The position numbers and the translations under genes are program-made. From Bisporella sp. PMI_857 (Eukaryota > Ascomycota > Leotiomycetes > Helotiales > Helotiaceae), in NCBI GenBank assembly GCA_021307315.1, contig JAJSPD010000014.1, positions 310,001-374,000 on the forward strand: DNA of 64,000 nt, written 5' to 3'. The notes beneath the pieces are model-generated. The model was not told the origin of the DNA. It saw nothing but the letters and a program-made list of their open reading frames with translations, and did not search any database. This document shows, piece after piece, positions 45,972 to 58,186 of this stretch. How positions within the stretch are numbered: the first letter of the stretch is position 1; each line of letters opens with the position of its first letter.

Positions 45972-48900
45972 CTAATCATTACCTTCAATGACAAGATCAC
46001 TCATGATCCTCAGAAGCTGAGAGTATCTGGACTCTCGCCATTTTCCAACGTCATCTAGTAAGTAGACGAAGTTGAGCAGGATCTTTCGTGCTGCAGTTGC
46101 GCCGCTAAGCTGATCTTCCCCAGAAAATGAGACTGGCCCTCCATGCCTTATGAACTCACTTGCCGTATCCACCAGATCTGCCGGCCGTTCAGAAATTGAT
46201 GGAGAAATTGGCTGATTATATTCCTGCGAAGATTGCAAACCCTCGCCTCCAATTGTAGTCCAGTTGATCTCTTGGACCAGCTCAAAGACCTGTATATCCT
46301 CTGTGTCTCTTTGCTCGACCACAAAGAGGTACATGCTTAACACAAGGGCCGAAACAAACAATAGACGATCTGCTCTTGCCATGTTGGACACCTGTAATCG
46401 CGAAGAAGATAGAATCAAAAATATCTGACTCGCGTGTAGAATTGCTCTTCGGGCGCCGGCTGATCGTGACCATTTGGTAATAGCTACCATTGCTCTGCGG
46501 GCAGGCTCCGAACCCTCGCGGCCAGAACCAATTTCTAGGAGATCCAAATCTGCTGTGAAGAGCAAGCATAAATTATTCCAGGCCAACATGGTTAATGGAT
46601 CTTTGCATCGAAATAATTCGGCATACTTTGAGGGTAGCGAAATGACCGACAAAACCATAGTTTTGGATTGCGGATTTTTGGCGAAGACTGCAACTGGGCT
46701 GCAGGAACTAGATTCAAAAATCGTTCGGCCTCCTCCGGGGAGCGCCTGCCGGGCGGCGGCGGCTTGTAGGCAGAAACAGCTTAATACAGTTTGCATAGAC
46801 AATTTGTTGAGACTGGGAGGTGCAGTTAATTGGAAGTCTTGGAGCCGAAGCCGTGGTGACACCAATTGCGTACCCCGCTTGACAGCTTGCATGAACCTTG
46901 GGAATGTTGTGGCTTCAAACACGGGGTCCTCGCATGGTAGATAAACCTCTACCTGGTTAATATCCAAAACACCAGTACTGCCCATTACGCGAGTACATGT
47001 TGCATCAAGCAGTATGAGATAACAAATGAGCCTAACACTTATCAGTTTTGTTATATTGATACATAAGACTGTGAAACTAACTTTTTGATGGACTCAGTAC
47101 GAGCCCAGACTTTCCATGAGCTTTCATCAGTAGGCACCTGTTGCAATTGTGTCGCTAGATCGTCGCCTAGATAAGCAGAAAAGAGGCCATGACTCTTTGT
47201 AATCTGAGCATCAGAGCAACTTAGTTCTCGGACTACGCAAGCCAGCCTTTTGGTTTTCAACTTACATGCAGCAGCTGAACGCAAAACGTATATGCCTGAC
47301 ATTCTTCGACCTCAGCCTATTTCTAAAATCAGTATAATTCTGACGTTTTCGAAAGGTGTTAGACGTACAGAATGACCCAGAGCCAGATAATTGACCAGGA
47401 ATGCAGAAGCTATTGACACCAGAAGCTCCCATGCCTCGCCATACTCGAGTGACTTGGACGTCAAATCATCACGGCAATATTGCATCAATTTCTGTCCAGC
47501 TTGTTAGCTTTTACACTAAGCGCTGGAGCTCTGATTTTGACAGGCTAAGATACCTTTTGGTAACGAAGAATCAAGGGTTTCGATCTTTCCGGATACAACG
47601 AAGTAAGGCCGACGAGACACATTGGAAGTAGCAATGAACATGGGGTTGTTCTTGCATTGAATGTTGCCTTGTGAATAAACTGCACCGGAGAGTGCTGGAA
47701 AAAAAAGTCTAAACTAGTGTCAAGAACTTCTCTCGTGGGAAATCCATTGGCTGCGAACCCTGGAACTGATCCTTCCGAAGCTGAATCTGATTGTGCCCCA
47801 GGGGGGGTATTGTGAGATGGGTTCTCGAAAAGAGATTCGGTGTGCAACCTATCATCGAGGTCTTTGCAAAATTGGAGGAGCCCATTTCTGCAAGCCTCGT
47901 CCATACCCCATCTTGAGATCGTGCCACCATCTGATAATGATCCTTGGCACTGAGGTGCGGAAGCTATAGTGAGCGGCTTTGAAAAAAGATTGTCCGCACC
48001 GTGATGTGCGACTTTAAACCACAGTGACCAGATAAGCCGTATGCCGGGGCCTGATCTACGACCACGCCATAAGCGTCGTATTTGTTGTGTTTGTTCTACG
48101 GAAAGAAAAGTCTGACTCTTGTTGATGGGGTCTTGATTGACTGGCATTGGGGTGCCAAGAGCTGCAAAGTCCAATCCTTCTATGATACCTGGACCAAAAT
48201 ATGCATATGTGTCAAATTCAGCTTCCATCTGAAACGGATCTGTCTCAAAGGGTCCGATGTCCATAAGAAGACCTCTATTTTGAGCTGATAGATGTTGCTG
48301 AACTTGTTCTCCCCTATCAAATAACGACATTTGCTGCTGGCCGTCTGATATCTGCCGAAAGGGAAATAGAGATTCTGAGGTATTGTTGCCTAATGATTCT
48401 TCTGCCATAGCATTGGCCTCATTTCCCTCATTGGGATCCTCGGCGCTAGCACCAATTTCGGGTCTTACTATAGGTAGTAAAGACGAGATGCTTATGTCTT
48501 GTTGAGCGTGTTCGTTTCGGTCATTATGTATCAGGTGGTTCCAGGTCCCAGATCGCAACTCTAGAGGAGTTCCTAGGCCGGTAGTTCCGTGTCCTAGTTG
48601 GGGTTGCGTTTGAGGTAGAGAGACCGTAGTTATCGAATTGTTGACACTACCTGACAGAACCGAGTGACTGGATATATGTAAGTTCTGCGAAGTAGAAGTG
48701 GTGTCTACATGAGATTGAGCAAAAGACTGCTCTTGACTTGGTGACAACAAAAACGTGATGTTGGGTTGATTGACGCTGTTTTGTGCCGGCTGGCCGCCGC
48801 TACGGCTACGGGGTTTAGAAGATTTTGAGCTTTCAACAGAGCTGCGCTCTGGGGCAGGGGCGTGCTGCCCATTGTTGGATTGGTCCTGCAAGGAGTGCGA

Positions 48901-49231
48901 TTGGAGGTGTCGAGCCAGGACGTCACTTCTCAGCCGTCATCAGACATTTCCAATCAAGTGCAGGTAGACCGAAGCAGCTATTGAAATAACGCACCTTCTT
49001 CCATACTTTCTATAGCACTTATGGCACTTGAACGGCTTTTCTCCAGTGTCTATAAAATGGTGTTAGTCAGCGTTGTCTGAGCGTTAGACAACGGATCAAA
49101 GAGAGCATAGACGGTAACTTGCGTGTTCTCTCATGGCGTTTTAGATGCTCCTCTTTTGTAAACACACGATCACAGTAGCTACATTTCTTGTCGTTGTCGT
49201 TGCGTCGTGCACGCACATGGTGGCCCTGCAT
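45972..49231 (-). CDS. C2H2 zinc-finger transcription factor with fungal regulatory domain
   Basis: A likely pathway-specific nuclear regulator. Seven exons are inferred: 49123-49231, 48995-49049, 47554-48925, 47369-47491, 47266-47316, 47082-47203 and 45972-47031, giving 963 residues with all phases closing. Two fingers lie at the N-terminus: CSYCDRVFTKEEHLKRH, the linker RTHTGEKPF, and CHKCYRKYGRSDVLARHLQ. A long Gln, Ser and Asn rich linker follows. Then comes a fungal-specific regulatory domain (PF04082 type) with FFFQHSPVQFIHKATFN, LVNYLALGHSAEVEECQAY, WKVWARTESIKK and RLICYLILLDATCTR. The end reads LLDDVGKWRESRYSQLLRI. The first intron has a GC donor (gcaagt), required by the finger linker. 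It stands at the edge of the metabolic cluster to its right. Confidence 0.87.
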
Positions 49232-49800
49232 GGCGGGTTCAATACAGGCAGAATAAAAGGGACCAAAGGCACACACAGCAGTGGGTTCTTTGATTAGTTG
49301 GATGCAGGGGCCTGGAAGTATTAATCATCACAAGTCGATATCTATTGGGCTGCGAGAATTGTAATGTTCGTTAGCTCTTTTCCGCAAAGGGAGTTATAGT
49401 GAATGTCGTTCCCCTTGCTGGGGGCAATAGACTTTCTGGAGGTGATGCGGGGTACTGTATTTAGAGTTCCGGGACAATTGAGGCTGGCCCGAACCCATGA
49501 CTCGTGACATTTTCTTACCAACCACTAACTAAATCTACTCATGTACCAAATGGTCAGAAAGTGTTGATATATTAATAAAAATTGCTCTGCTTGATTCAAC
49601 AAGCACGGGATTTTGCAAGGGAGCACTTTCCGCTCAATGAATATCTCGTTTCACTAACCTTGCTTCTCGTCTTACAACATCACTTGAGTATTTAGATCTA
49701 AAAGCGCCACACTGCAATGTATTTGAAGTATATAATAAACGTCTACATCTTAGTTTTTGGCTAAGTACCATTTTTGCTTCTTGCTCTGGTTTGATACTAC
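49232..49800. other. Upstream region of the C2H2 regulator
   Basis: About 570 bp between the regulator's start and the 3' end of the FAH-family gene. The frame of regulator exon 1 stays open to 49276, so a longer first exon is possible. Otherwise nothing is seen. Confidence 0.45.
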
Positions 49801-50779
49801 CTACAGCTTCTCGTACACCACTCTATTCTTGCAACTACCCAAACTTTCAATCTTAACCTCAACCACATCCCCATCTTGGAGCCACTTCGGTACTCTCATC
49901 CCCAGGGCCACCCCATCAGGCGTTCCCGTCATAATCACAGTCCCTTTCTGCAGGGTTGAGCCTTGGCTGAGAAAGCTTACCAAGGCTGCAACATTAAACA
50001 AAAGATCGCTAGTGTTGGCATTCTGACGAAGTTCGCCATTCACAGTGGTTTGCAGCGCCAAATTATCAGCAGCGCCGACTATTGATGGCGAAACCAGCAT
50101 AGGGCCCAGAGGCGCGAACGTATCAAATGACTTTGCAAAGGACCACTGTGGAATCCCTCCAGCATATGCTGGATCTCGTTGCCAGGTCCTTGCCGAGACA
50201 TCATTTGAAGGTGCATAACCAGCAATATATGACAGCGCATCTTCTTTCGCAATATTCCTTCCAGTTTTACCTATTACCACTGCCTGAAAGCTTGTTAGTC
50301 AAAAGGCAGTTGGCTTGAGAATAACTATACGAACAAGTTCGCCCTCATAGTCTAGGTTTTTGCCCTGTGCAATTTCAGGAACTCGTATATCGTCGTTGAA
50401 TGCTGCGATTGCTGGAGAAGGTTTCATGAACAAAGATGGGTATGGTGGAGGTTTGCGTCCACTTTCAGTGACTGAAATCTGTCAGCCTTTACGAGCAAAT
50501 TCAAGAAACGTGAGTCGACTTACTGTGTTTGACATAGTTTAGACCTATACATTTAAATATAGACACATTTTTTGCATCAAGAACTCCAAGGAGGCGCTTG
50601 ACTCGGATTCTCTCATTTGTTCTAGTGAGCGCAAAAGGATCTTCACCCTCAAGCCGGATGGCGTAGAGACGCTTCTGCTGAACCAAACCTATAAGATCGT
50701 CACCCTTTTCAATGCAGGGATCACCAAAGGTTATTATTTCAGATTCAGTAACAAATCTAATAAGCCTCAGCCATGACAT
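49801..50779 (-). CDS. Fumarylacetoacetate hydrolase (FAH) family protein
   Basis: A metal-dependent hydrolase or decarboxylase acting on 2-oxo or acylpyruvate-type C-C bonds, as at the end of aromatic-compound breakdown. Exons 50524-50779, 50335-50471 and 49801-50283 give 291 residues, the usual size for the family. In order: MSWLRLIRFVTESEI, SIFKCIGLNYVKH, then ITESGRKPPPYPSLFMKPSP. The metal-binding YEGELAVVIGKTGRNI and GYAPSNDVSARTWQ follow, with TVIMTGTPDGVALGM and DVVEVKIESLG near the end. Intron 1 ends at tttcag; the earlier cag gives a stop. Intron 2 has an unusual gttcgt donor. The exact substrate cannot be told. It lies between the regulator and a glutaryl-CoA dehydrogenase. Confidence 0.9.
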
Positions 50780-51454
50780 CCTGACCGCCTGGATACCGAG
50801 CGTGAGGTACCGGAGTAGATTGTCGAAGGAAAGAAATATATGTATAGTAGCATATGCAAGTCGTTGACATGTAAATGCATATTCAATTGATGAAAGGAAA
50901 GAGGGACCAGTCGTTCTCCATACCACCTATCAATTTTTGAGCTGAATTGTTTGCGAGAGTCAACCCCATTATCACGATGTGGTGTTTGGGGATGCCCATA
51001 CTTTCGTTTCGCTTGGCCCCACCAGCCTCGACCCCACTGGGGCCGGTGGTTACTGTAGGCGCTCTTGTCACAGATGGTGGGGCAGAGAAGTACACCATTC
51101 TGGTCAATAGTTACTTTCATGATTCAGGATCAAAAGTATGCGAGGTATGGAGGTTTGCTAAGTTTAATGAGTCTTTTGTAATAAAGGTTGTCTTCTCTTT
51201 ACCTTGTATGGTGGGGAGGGGAGAAACATCATTATTCTTAGTTATTAGATAAGCCATAAAAGCATTTATGCAAATTTTCTACATATAATAGCGTATTGTA
51301 TAAGATAGATCTATAACATTTTGACGACCGGCTCCATCTATTCCAAGGACGACCCCAATCATTTCACCCTGTAAGATAAGCCAAGATCTACGTTAATTCT
51401 ATTACCTTCGAATACTAGATTTTTACTATTTTAAGCGATTGATGCAAATCATGA
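50780..51454. other. Intergenic region between FAH-family and GCDH genes
   Basis: About 675 bp with both genes on the minus strand. Overlapping short ORFs around 50880-51250 show no recognisable content. Confidence 0.45.
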
Positions 51455-53052
51455 CTAGCAAAATGCTTGAACTCCTGTGATCCCCCTTCCGATAATCAGG
51501 GCTACAGTAATGTCAGTGCCTAATTAAAATGTTCATCGTTAAACTCACAATGAATGTCGGATTGTCCTTCATACGTTTGAGTGACAAAAAGATTCGCGAC
51601 GTGGCGGCCTGTATCTGGTTAAAATGGTCGTTTACTAGAAGAGACAGAGACAAGGTAGAATTACCAATGTGATACTCATCTGAAGCCGCGTTTCTAATTA
51701 TGTTGTCAATAACTATTGCAAAAAGCCTTATACCAACGGAAACGTACCCTCCAAAAACTTCTTGCAGCCTAGAGAGAATTAGCATTATACAAAATCGAAC
51801 AAAATAGTGCCAAAGAGATATCGTTGATCACAAGCTATGGGACAAAGGTGACACTTACCGCCTCGCACCAATCAGTGCTCTGTCACAATTCTGCCGCTTG
51901 ATGATGGAAATCATTTCTGGAGCAACTAATCCTTGGTCCTTCAAACGACCGACTTGTGTCGCCGCCAATACACCGTAGGTAGCATCCGTAAGGGCATCGG
52001 CGAGTTTCTTCTGTACAAGCTGATACTTTGTAATTGGATTTCCTTTAAACTGCTTTCGATTTAGCGCATATGTTCTCGTGCGGTCAATACAATCCTCAAG
52101 CGCTCCCATAGTGCCAAAAGCAATTCCGTATCGTGCAGAGTTAAGACAACTAAAAGGACCGCTAAGTCCTTCAACTTGGAGCATATTTTCCTCCGGTACA
52201 GGGCACTCATCGAGTTGAATCATGCCAGTGATTGAAGCCCTGAGGCCGTTTTTGTCTTTGATTGCAGGAGTCTCAAGCGTGCCTGGAGGACATTGATCCC
52301 TCTCAATCAAAAATCCTCGAATCTTCCCAGTGCTTTGGAGCTTCGCCCACACCACGATCAAGTCAGCGATTGGGGAATTTGTAATCCATGTTTTGGCTCC
52401 AGAAATAGAAAAATACCCTTTCTTAGTTGGGTGTGGCCTCGCTGTAGTCTCCATCGATCCTGGGTCAGAGCCGTGATTTGGTTCAGTCAATCCAAAGCAG
52501 CCAATTAGCTCTCCGCGAGCTAGGCGTGGGAGATACTTTTCTTTCTGTTCTGCGTTCCCGTGCTCGTAGATAGGGCCCATTACCAGGGAGCTCTGTACAG
52601 ACATAGCAGATCGGTATCCAGAGTCGACACGTTCCACTTCCCTGGTGATAAGTCCTGATGCTACACTGCTCACACCGGCACATCCGTAGTCCGGAATGGT
52701 TGCTCCCAATAGGCCCAACTCCCCCATTTCTTTTAAGATCTTTGGATCATAAATCTCATTGCGGTACGCATCTTCATATTTTGGTTCAGTCAGCTTAGTG
52801 AAGGCGAAAATCCAATGGTTGCGTGTAGAGTGGTTACGTACCGAGTATTCTGGGTAGTAATCGTTCCTGACAGTACGATCGAGCCGTTTCTTGGATACCA
52901 ATTTCCTCTTCAGTGAACAGATTCTTAGATGCCAAAGGATCTTCCCAGTCAAAGGCAATGTTTGAAGCGAGTCTTCTGCATTGGGAGGCACGCGAAAGAG
53001 GTATTTGAGTAACTCTGAACCGTCGAAGCGCTGTGCTAGCAAATGATGTCAT
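51455..53052 (-). CDS. Glutaryl-CoA dehydrogenase-like acyl-CoA dehydrogenase
   Basis: An FAD enzyme of the mitochondrial matrix that oxidises and decarboxylates glutaryl-CoA, or a related acyl-CoA, from lysine, tryptophan or dicarboxylate breakdown. Six exons are inferred: 52842-53052, 51859-52771, 51748-51768, 51665-51693, 51549-51608 and 51455-51501, giving 426 residues with all phases closing. The N-terminus is basic and Ser rich ([20 protein letters not shown]), as in a mitochondrial presequence, then [17 protein letters not shown]. Domain landmarks are [54 protein letters not shown] and [12 protein letters not shown]. The spliced end reads [28 protein letters not shown] (catalytic Glu) and [11 protein letters not shown]. 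Two exons are only 21 and 29 nt. It diverges from the PRISE reductase. Confidence 0.92.
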
Positions 53053-53673
53053 GATGATATGAAAGATCGATTTGATGCGGGGGGGCAAAGGTATCAGAAG
53101 ATATGATCCGATCAAAGCCAAAGGAAATGTGTGATTAGATACGATAATATGTGGGAAGAGGACGAATAAATGCCTGTTTATTTTCAAACGTCGTTTTTTC
53201 TCAAGAGTATCACGTGTCTTGCTCGATGACCGACCCCTGGTTAATTTCTCAGCGTATGGGCCAAGAATCCCCCACCAGCGCCACATTCTCGTATCTCGGT
53301 CCTCATCATGAGTGATCTAGTCATCTCCCCACTAAGGGTCAGCTAAGGTTCAAACCCCTCTCCCATATTTGCTTCAAAGGCCGCTTCAAGGATTTCGAAT
53401 CGCAGCCCCACCTCTGCCAATTTTCCTCTTCCCCATGGGGAGGTGGGTGCTGGTGGGCGTGGCGTGCGTGTGATGATCGAGCTTGGTTCCAATCACATTT
53501 ACTCCCACATTTCCACTTTCCTACTTTTCAATAATCTGCTTGAGGGATAGGAGAGATGATTTATTAGTGTTACGGTCAATTCGTTCAATCGAATCCATTC
53601 CTTTAACCTCACAGTCTCTCAAGCACACATTAATTCACAGAACCGCTCGGATTTCGTACTCTGCATATCAATC
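53053..53673. other. Divergent promoter region, GCDH and PRISE genes
   Basis: About 620 bp between two start codons. ORFs here are non-coding readings. It is likely a shared control region of the cluster. Confidence 0.5.
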
Positions 53674-55094
53674 ATGCCTCTTCCACGACCAAAAGTTGCA
53701 TTTGTCGCCGGCTGCAACGGTGTTAGCGGAAATGCCATTGTTGAATTCCTCACACGGCAACCAAAGGAAGAATGGTAAGGTTACATGCGAGCCAATTTGT
53801 CGATTACTAACATGATCGTCAAGGTCACGGATTGTGGTCTCTTCCAGAAGCCCCCTCAAGAATTACTGGCAAGATTCTCGGGTCGAGTTCTTAGCCATTG
53901 ACTTTCTCAGTCCAATCGATAGCATTATTCAGATTATGCAGCCATTATGCAATGAAGTTACACACGCGTTTTTCGTTGCATATGTTCACACAGATGGCTT
54001 TTTGGAGCTCAGAAATGCAAATATTCCATTATTTGAAAATTTCTTGACTGCGATTGATACTGTGGCTGGAGAATCACTACAGCGAGTCTGTTTGCAGACG
54101 GGTGGGAAGGTGAACGAACTTCTTTGCCGTCTGTTCTTCGGTCATCTCGGCATACTAACATTGGTACACTAATAGCACTATGGAGCCCATTTAGGCCCCG
54201 TTCCAACTCCACTGAGTGAGGATATGCCCCGCTATGAAGATGATGGATTGAACTTCTATTACAGCCAAGAGGATTTTATGTTCAAGCTCCATGCTGAAAG
54301 AAAGTGGTCATGGAATGTTATTCGGCCAAATGCTATCATTGGCTTCACACCTGGCAGTCAGTTCTCGATTCTACAACGTTGGCTAACATCTTACTAATTG
54401 CGCCAGAGAACGGAATGTCCGAAGCACTTACGATGGCATTGTACATGCTCGTTTGTAAGGAGCTCGGTGAAGTCCCTAGGTTTCCGGGTAATAAGTACTT
54501 TTATAATTCTGTCGATGACAATTCTTTCGCTGGTGGGCTGGCTGATATCTCCGTTTGGGCGTCAACTCATGAGCACACAAAAAATGAGGCATTCAATCAT
54601 GTGAATGGTAATTGTTTTGTGTGGAGGTACTTCTTTCAAAGAATAGGCAAATATTTTGGTCTCGATGTATACTACTTCTTCTCCCCGTATTATTATGAAC
54701 GCACTAACTTTTCCAGATTCCGCCGCAGGAAGATTGGCCAGAGTCAGGGGGTGAGGGCAAATACGCTCACAGCTTGAAGATGGGAGAATGGGCGAAGGAC
54801 AAGAAACAGGTGTGGGAGACAGTATGTGAGAAGTATGGTGGTAGCAAAGAGGCGTTCGATTGGGGAACATGGGGATTTTTCGATTGGGCTACTGGTAAGA
54901 GTTGGCCAACAATCTCAACCATGACCAAGGCGCGGAAGTTCGGTTGGCACAGGTATGATGATACTTATGAGACGTGGGTTGAGACGTTCAAAGCGTTCGA
55001 AAATGCAGGTATTTTACCTCGCAATCACCAGATCCAAGCAGCCGCAAGCTCTGCGAAGTCTTTAAATGGTGTTAACAGCGCTAAAATTGTATAA
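53674..55094 (+). CDS. PRISE-type short-chain reductase (enone 5-beta-reductase-like)
   Basis: An NAD(P)H-dependent reductase of the progesterone 5-beta-reductase/iridoid synthase-like SDR group, which reduces activated C=C bonds in enones. Exons 53674-53774, 53824-54109, 54176-54356, 54407-54666 and 54717-55094 give 401 residues. The Rossmann motif is FVAGCNGVSGNAIVEFL, followed by WSRIVVSSRSP and LQTGGKHYGAHLGPV. The family active-site motif is NFYYSQEDFMF, then WNVIRPNAIIGFTPG. The end contains IPPQEDWPESGG and FGWHRYDDTYETWV. All five exons join in phase. Fungal members are found in secondary-metabolite and catabolic loci; the substrate here is unknown. Confidence 0.9.
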
Positions 55095-55652
55095 ACGGTT
55101 TTAGTTCTTTGAATTAAGCAAGTTGAATTGGATCTCGACCATAGGTGGCGTTCTGCTTTTGTCTATGTTATATTTTGCTGGTGAACCTGTCCTTAACTTT
55201 GTAGTTTTCGTCTTTTTAGTGGAGATATAAAACACACGGGCACTTATTGAACACTGCTGAAATCTGTTTGAAAATATATTACGATGAAATTATATACGTC
55301 CTATATACGCAATATATATCTATCTTTTTCTTCGGTTGAATCATTATTCGTTTGAAGTTCTTAGAATTCAGAGTGTCATTTATTTGTCTAGCTACCCTTA
55401 ATTGAACACTGTAAATTAAGCAGAACTGACTCTTTAAAATAATAATTCTAGATGGTTTTTGGAATCATTGAGGCTACAAGTCAGTGAGCTCCAGTATAGA
55501 GAGAAAGTGTTTGTGCATTAGATTGAGCTACATTAATATAGGCCACTAGTTTCTGCGCCGTTGAGGTCTCCCTTCCGTGTTCCCAGCTCTCTCCTCACTG
55601 TGCAAAATCGTGAATCCAAGCTGATATACAATCCCTCATAGTAATATTAAAG
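55095..55652. other. Convergent intergenic region
   Basis: About 560 bp, AT-rich, between the PRISE and MFS 3' ends. No supported feature. Confidence 0.5.
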
Positions 55653-57443
55653 TTAGAAGATTTTAGAGTAATTTTTCGTGGTGTTCAACCGCATTCCATG
55701 ACCATACACATGGACGATCGCAACCGGAACGACAGAGAGAGCTATAATACCGGCCTGAATCCCGAAACTCACATCGTAACCAACCTTATTGCCCCAAGGC
55801 TCCTGGAAGAACCCAACAGCAAAACCGCCCATCGTCCTGGCAAGATTCAGCCAGGCTGCAACTTCAGCTGGTGCCATTGGGAAGGAGTCGAGGCAGTAAG
55901 CGGTGACTACTACTGAGCCCAGCATAATACCGAAACCGAAGAGTCCCCATCCAAATGCGGCACCGGCTACGCTCCAGTGCTTGTGTACTGTTTGCCCGAC
56001 TAGGACGACTCCGGGGATGTTGAAAAGTACTCCGATGTATACTGGCCAAAGGCGTACCTCAGGCTCAAATATACCTCTGTGCCTGTGAATATATCTGCGC
56101 GCAAGAAAGTCGTTGAAGTAGTGGCCGAATACTTCAGCGATAAGGATTCCTACAATTGGCGAGAAGTGCAGGTATCCGAGCTGTACATTGTTGTAGCCAT
56201 ACCCTCCATATTCTATAGGTGTAGCGAAGATAATAGCCGTTGTGATGTTGATTCCAATAATCCAACAAAAGACGAGAAAGCTATAATTGCAAGTATTAAT
56301 ATTTAGTCAATTTCGCCATACGCAAATATGCTGAAACTTACTATGATAAAGATATCAAGGCAAAATGAGGTTGCAATATAATCATCGCCAGCGACTGATA
56401 TGTGGTTTTGATGGTTGAAAAATAACCGTGGTTTTGGAGTTGCCAAACTCCAGTTAGACGCGACATTCTTCCAGATAATGTTTGTGGTCGCTCTGGCTGG
56501 TCCGTAGCGGATACCTTTCGATTAAACCAAGTCTCGTCAATGAAAAGAAAGTTCAAGATGATCTGGATGCCAACCACACCAACGCACATCCAGTAGGCAT
56601 CCTCCCATTTATGAGTCTTCCCAACTACAAAATTACCCAACATAGGCCCAATGTAAGGTGAGCAAATATAAAGAGAAGCCCACAAGCCAATTTTGCGGGC
56701 TCGCTCATGGAAGAAAAACATGTCCTTCAGGAAGGCAAGTGAGATCGTCTGGGCGGATGTGAGGAATACCGCACTGAAACAGCGCATAACAAAGAAAGTT
56801 GCGTAGTCTTTCGAAAGGGCGCTTCCCAGGGTGAAGCAGAATCCAAGAACCGTGGTCCAAAAAAGCACTGGAGCTCGGCCCCAATATGAAACCATGGGAA
56901 CCCAAACCAAACCAAAGAGTCCTCTGCAGAAGAATTAGGTACCCTGAATATCATAGCACATTGGAAAGAGCAGTTGAGAGTTGCTTACAGGATAAGGACG
57001 ACAATGCTCGTAGGGCGATTTACTTCGGTGATGCTGATATGCCATTCCATCGATTGATAGATGATGGGGGCCGAGCTAATCGCGCCCACAAAGTCCGCGG
57101 TAAGAGCGCCCCAAGCTACAGTAAAGAGTACAAGGTGCTTCTTTTTAGAGGACCAGTTCAAGCAATCCCCTACATGTTGAGAAGGTTGTGGGATCAATAC
57201 AGTCTATATTTGCTCAAGTCAGTGATCAATACTATTGAGGTCGGGCATTCATTAATGTCAACTTACGCGACCATCTGCCGCTAATTGAAGATTTTCAGTA
57301 GTTTTTAAGCCTTCGGCGCTAAGTACGAGACCTCCATCAGCTCGTAGAGGACTAGGTACTGGATCAAGGGTAGCAGTCGGGGCTATGTCAAACATTTCCG
57401 CATGGCATTTTTCGGATGAAACATTATCAGTTGAGTCACCCAT
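55653..57443 (-). CDS. DHA1-type 12-TM MFS transporter
   Basis: A plasma-membrane proton antiporter of the DHA1 family. Exons 57267-57443, 56989-57203, 56342-56923 and 55653-56280 give 533 residues in frame. The cytosolic start is MGDSTDNVSSEKCHAEM, then DGRTVLIPQPSQHVGD. TM1 has LVLFTVAWGALTADFVGA and TM2 has GLFGLVWVPMVSYWGRAPVL. The loop between helices 4 and 5 has KDMFFFHERARKIG and SPYIGPMLGNFVVG. After the central loop, exon 4 has CWIIGINITTAIIFATPIEY, GYLHFSPIVGILIAEVFG and FGWGLFGFGIMLGSVVV. The layout is like HOL1 and caffeine-resistance-type transporters. In this context it probably exports or imports the cluster's small molecule. Confidence 0.88.
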
Positions 57444-58186
57444 GGCAAATGAATTAAATTGTAGAGCAGAGTTATCAAAATAGATATGAGATCTTTGCGA
57501 TACGTTGGAATAGCGTCGGATGGGTTGGGAGATAATTCGAAATCCCGGCAAAGGAGCTGGGGTATTATATATCAACAAGCCTGTGGAGATGCCTAGATTT
57601 ATGCCTGGAGGTGAAACTAAGAGCTGGGAAATACTCCATGCAAGTCCGGTACTCCAATTGTTAGTTGTTTGTAGTGCAATGAATATTTACCTTCAAGAAC
57701 ACTCAGGCGACAGCACAACTAGTGAACCTACCCCGTGGGGTCCCCACATACCCCAAGATCCGGAACCCGGAATGGCCCAAAATCCATTCATCTTGGGAGT
57801 CTTATCTGGAAGCCAATTTAACAGCATATTTAGCTCACTGATAGGGCCGTACATTGGCATCAAATATTTTGCCCTGTTTATAATAGTAGTCGGATATGCC
57901 ACCCCACATGATAATTCCGCCAAGGAATGTGGACTACCTTACGTAAATGGGGCCTTTGACAAGCCTCACCAAGGGCCAAGATATCTCAATTCAACCCAGT
58001 TGGTGCAAGACACTGGGCTCTTCAGAGACGTTGGAGTCCCACAGATGGCCGACTAAGGGGTCTGAATATATACTTCCAAGAAAATTCTTATGAAGGCGGT
58101 AACACAGGCTCAACAATTTGTTTTCAAAACTACCTTCCAGTTTTGCCAGTTCAGCGAAAATATTGGAGTCTCTTAGGTATACAATC
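57444..58186. other. Divergent promoter region, MFS and P450 genes
   Basis: About 740 bp. It contains a 178-codon plus-strand ORF from an ATG at 57520 to 58056 with one hydrophobic stretch (YFALFIIVVGYATP), and a 76-codon ORF opposite. Neither has a family I recognise. The plus-strand ORF is long for a spacer, but I do not call it a gene. Confidence 0.4.

Noticed and set aside
53340..53370. Second B-box-like sequence (aaggttcaaacccctct)
   Set aside because: The stem bases do not pair and no cloverleaf can be drawn around it.
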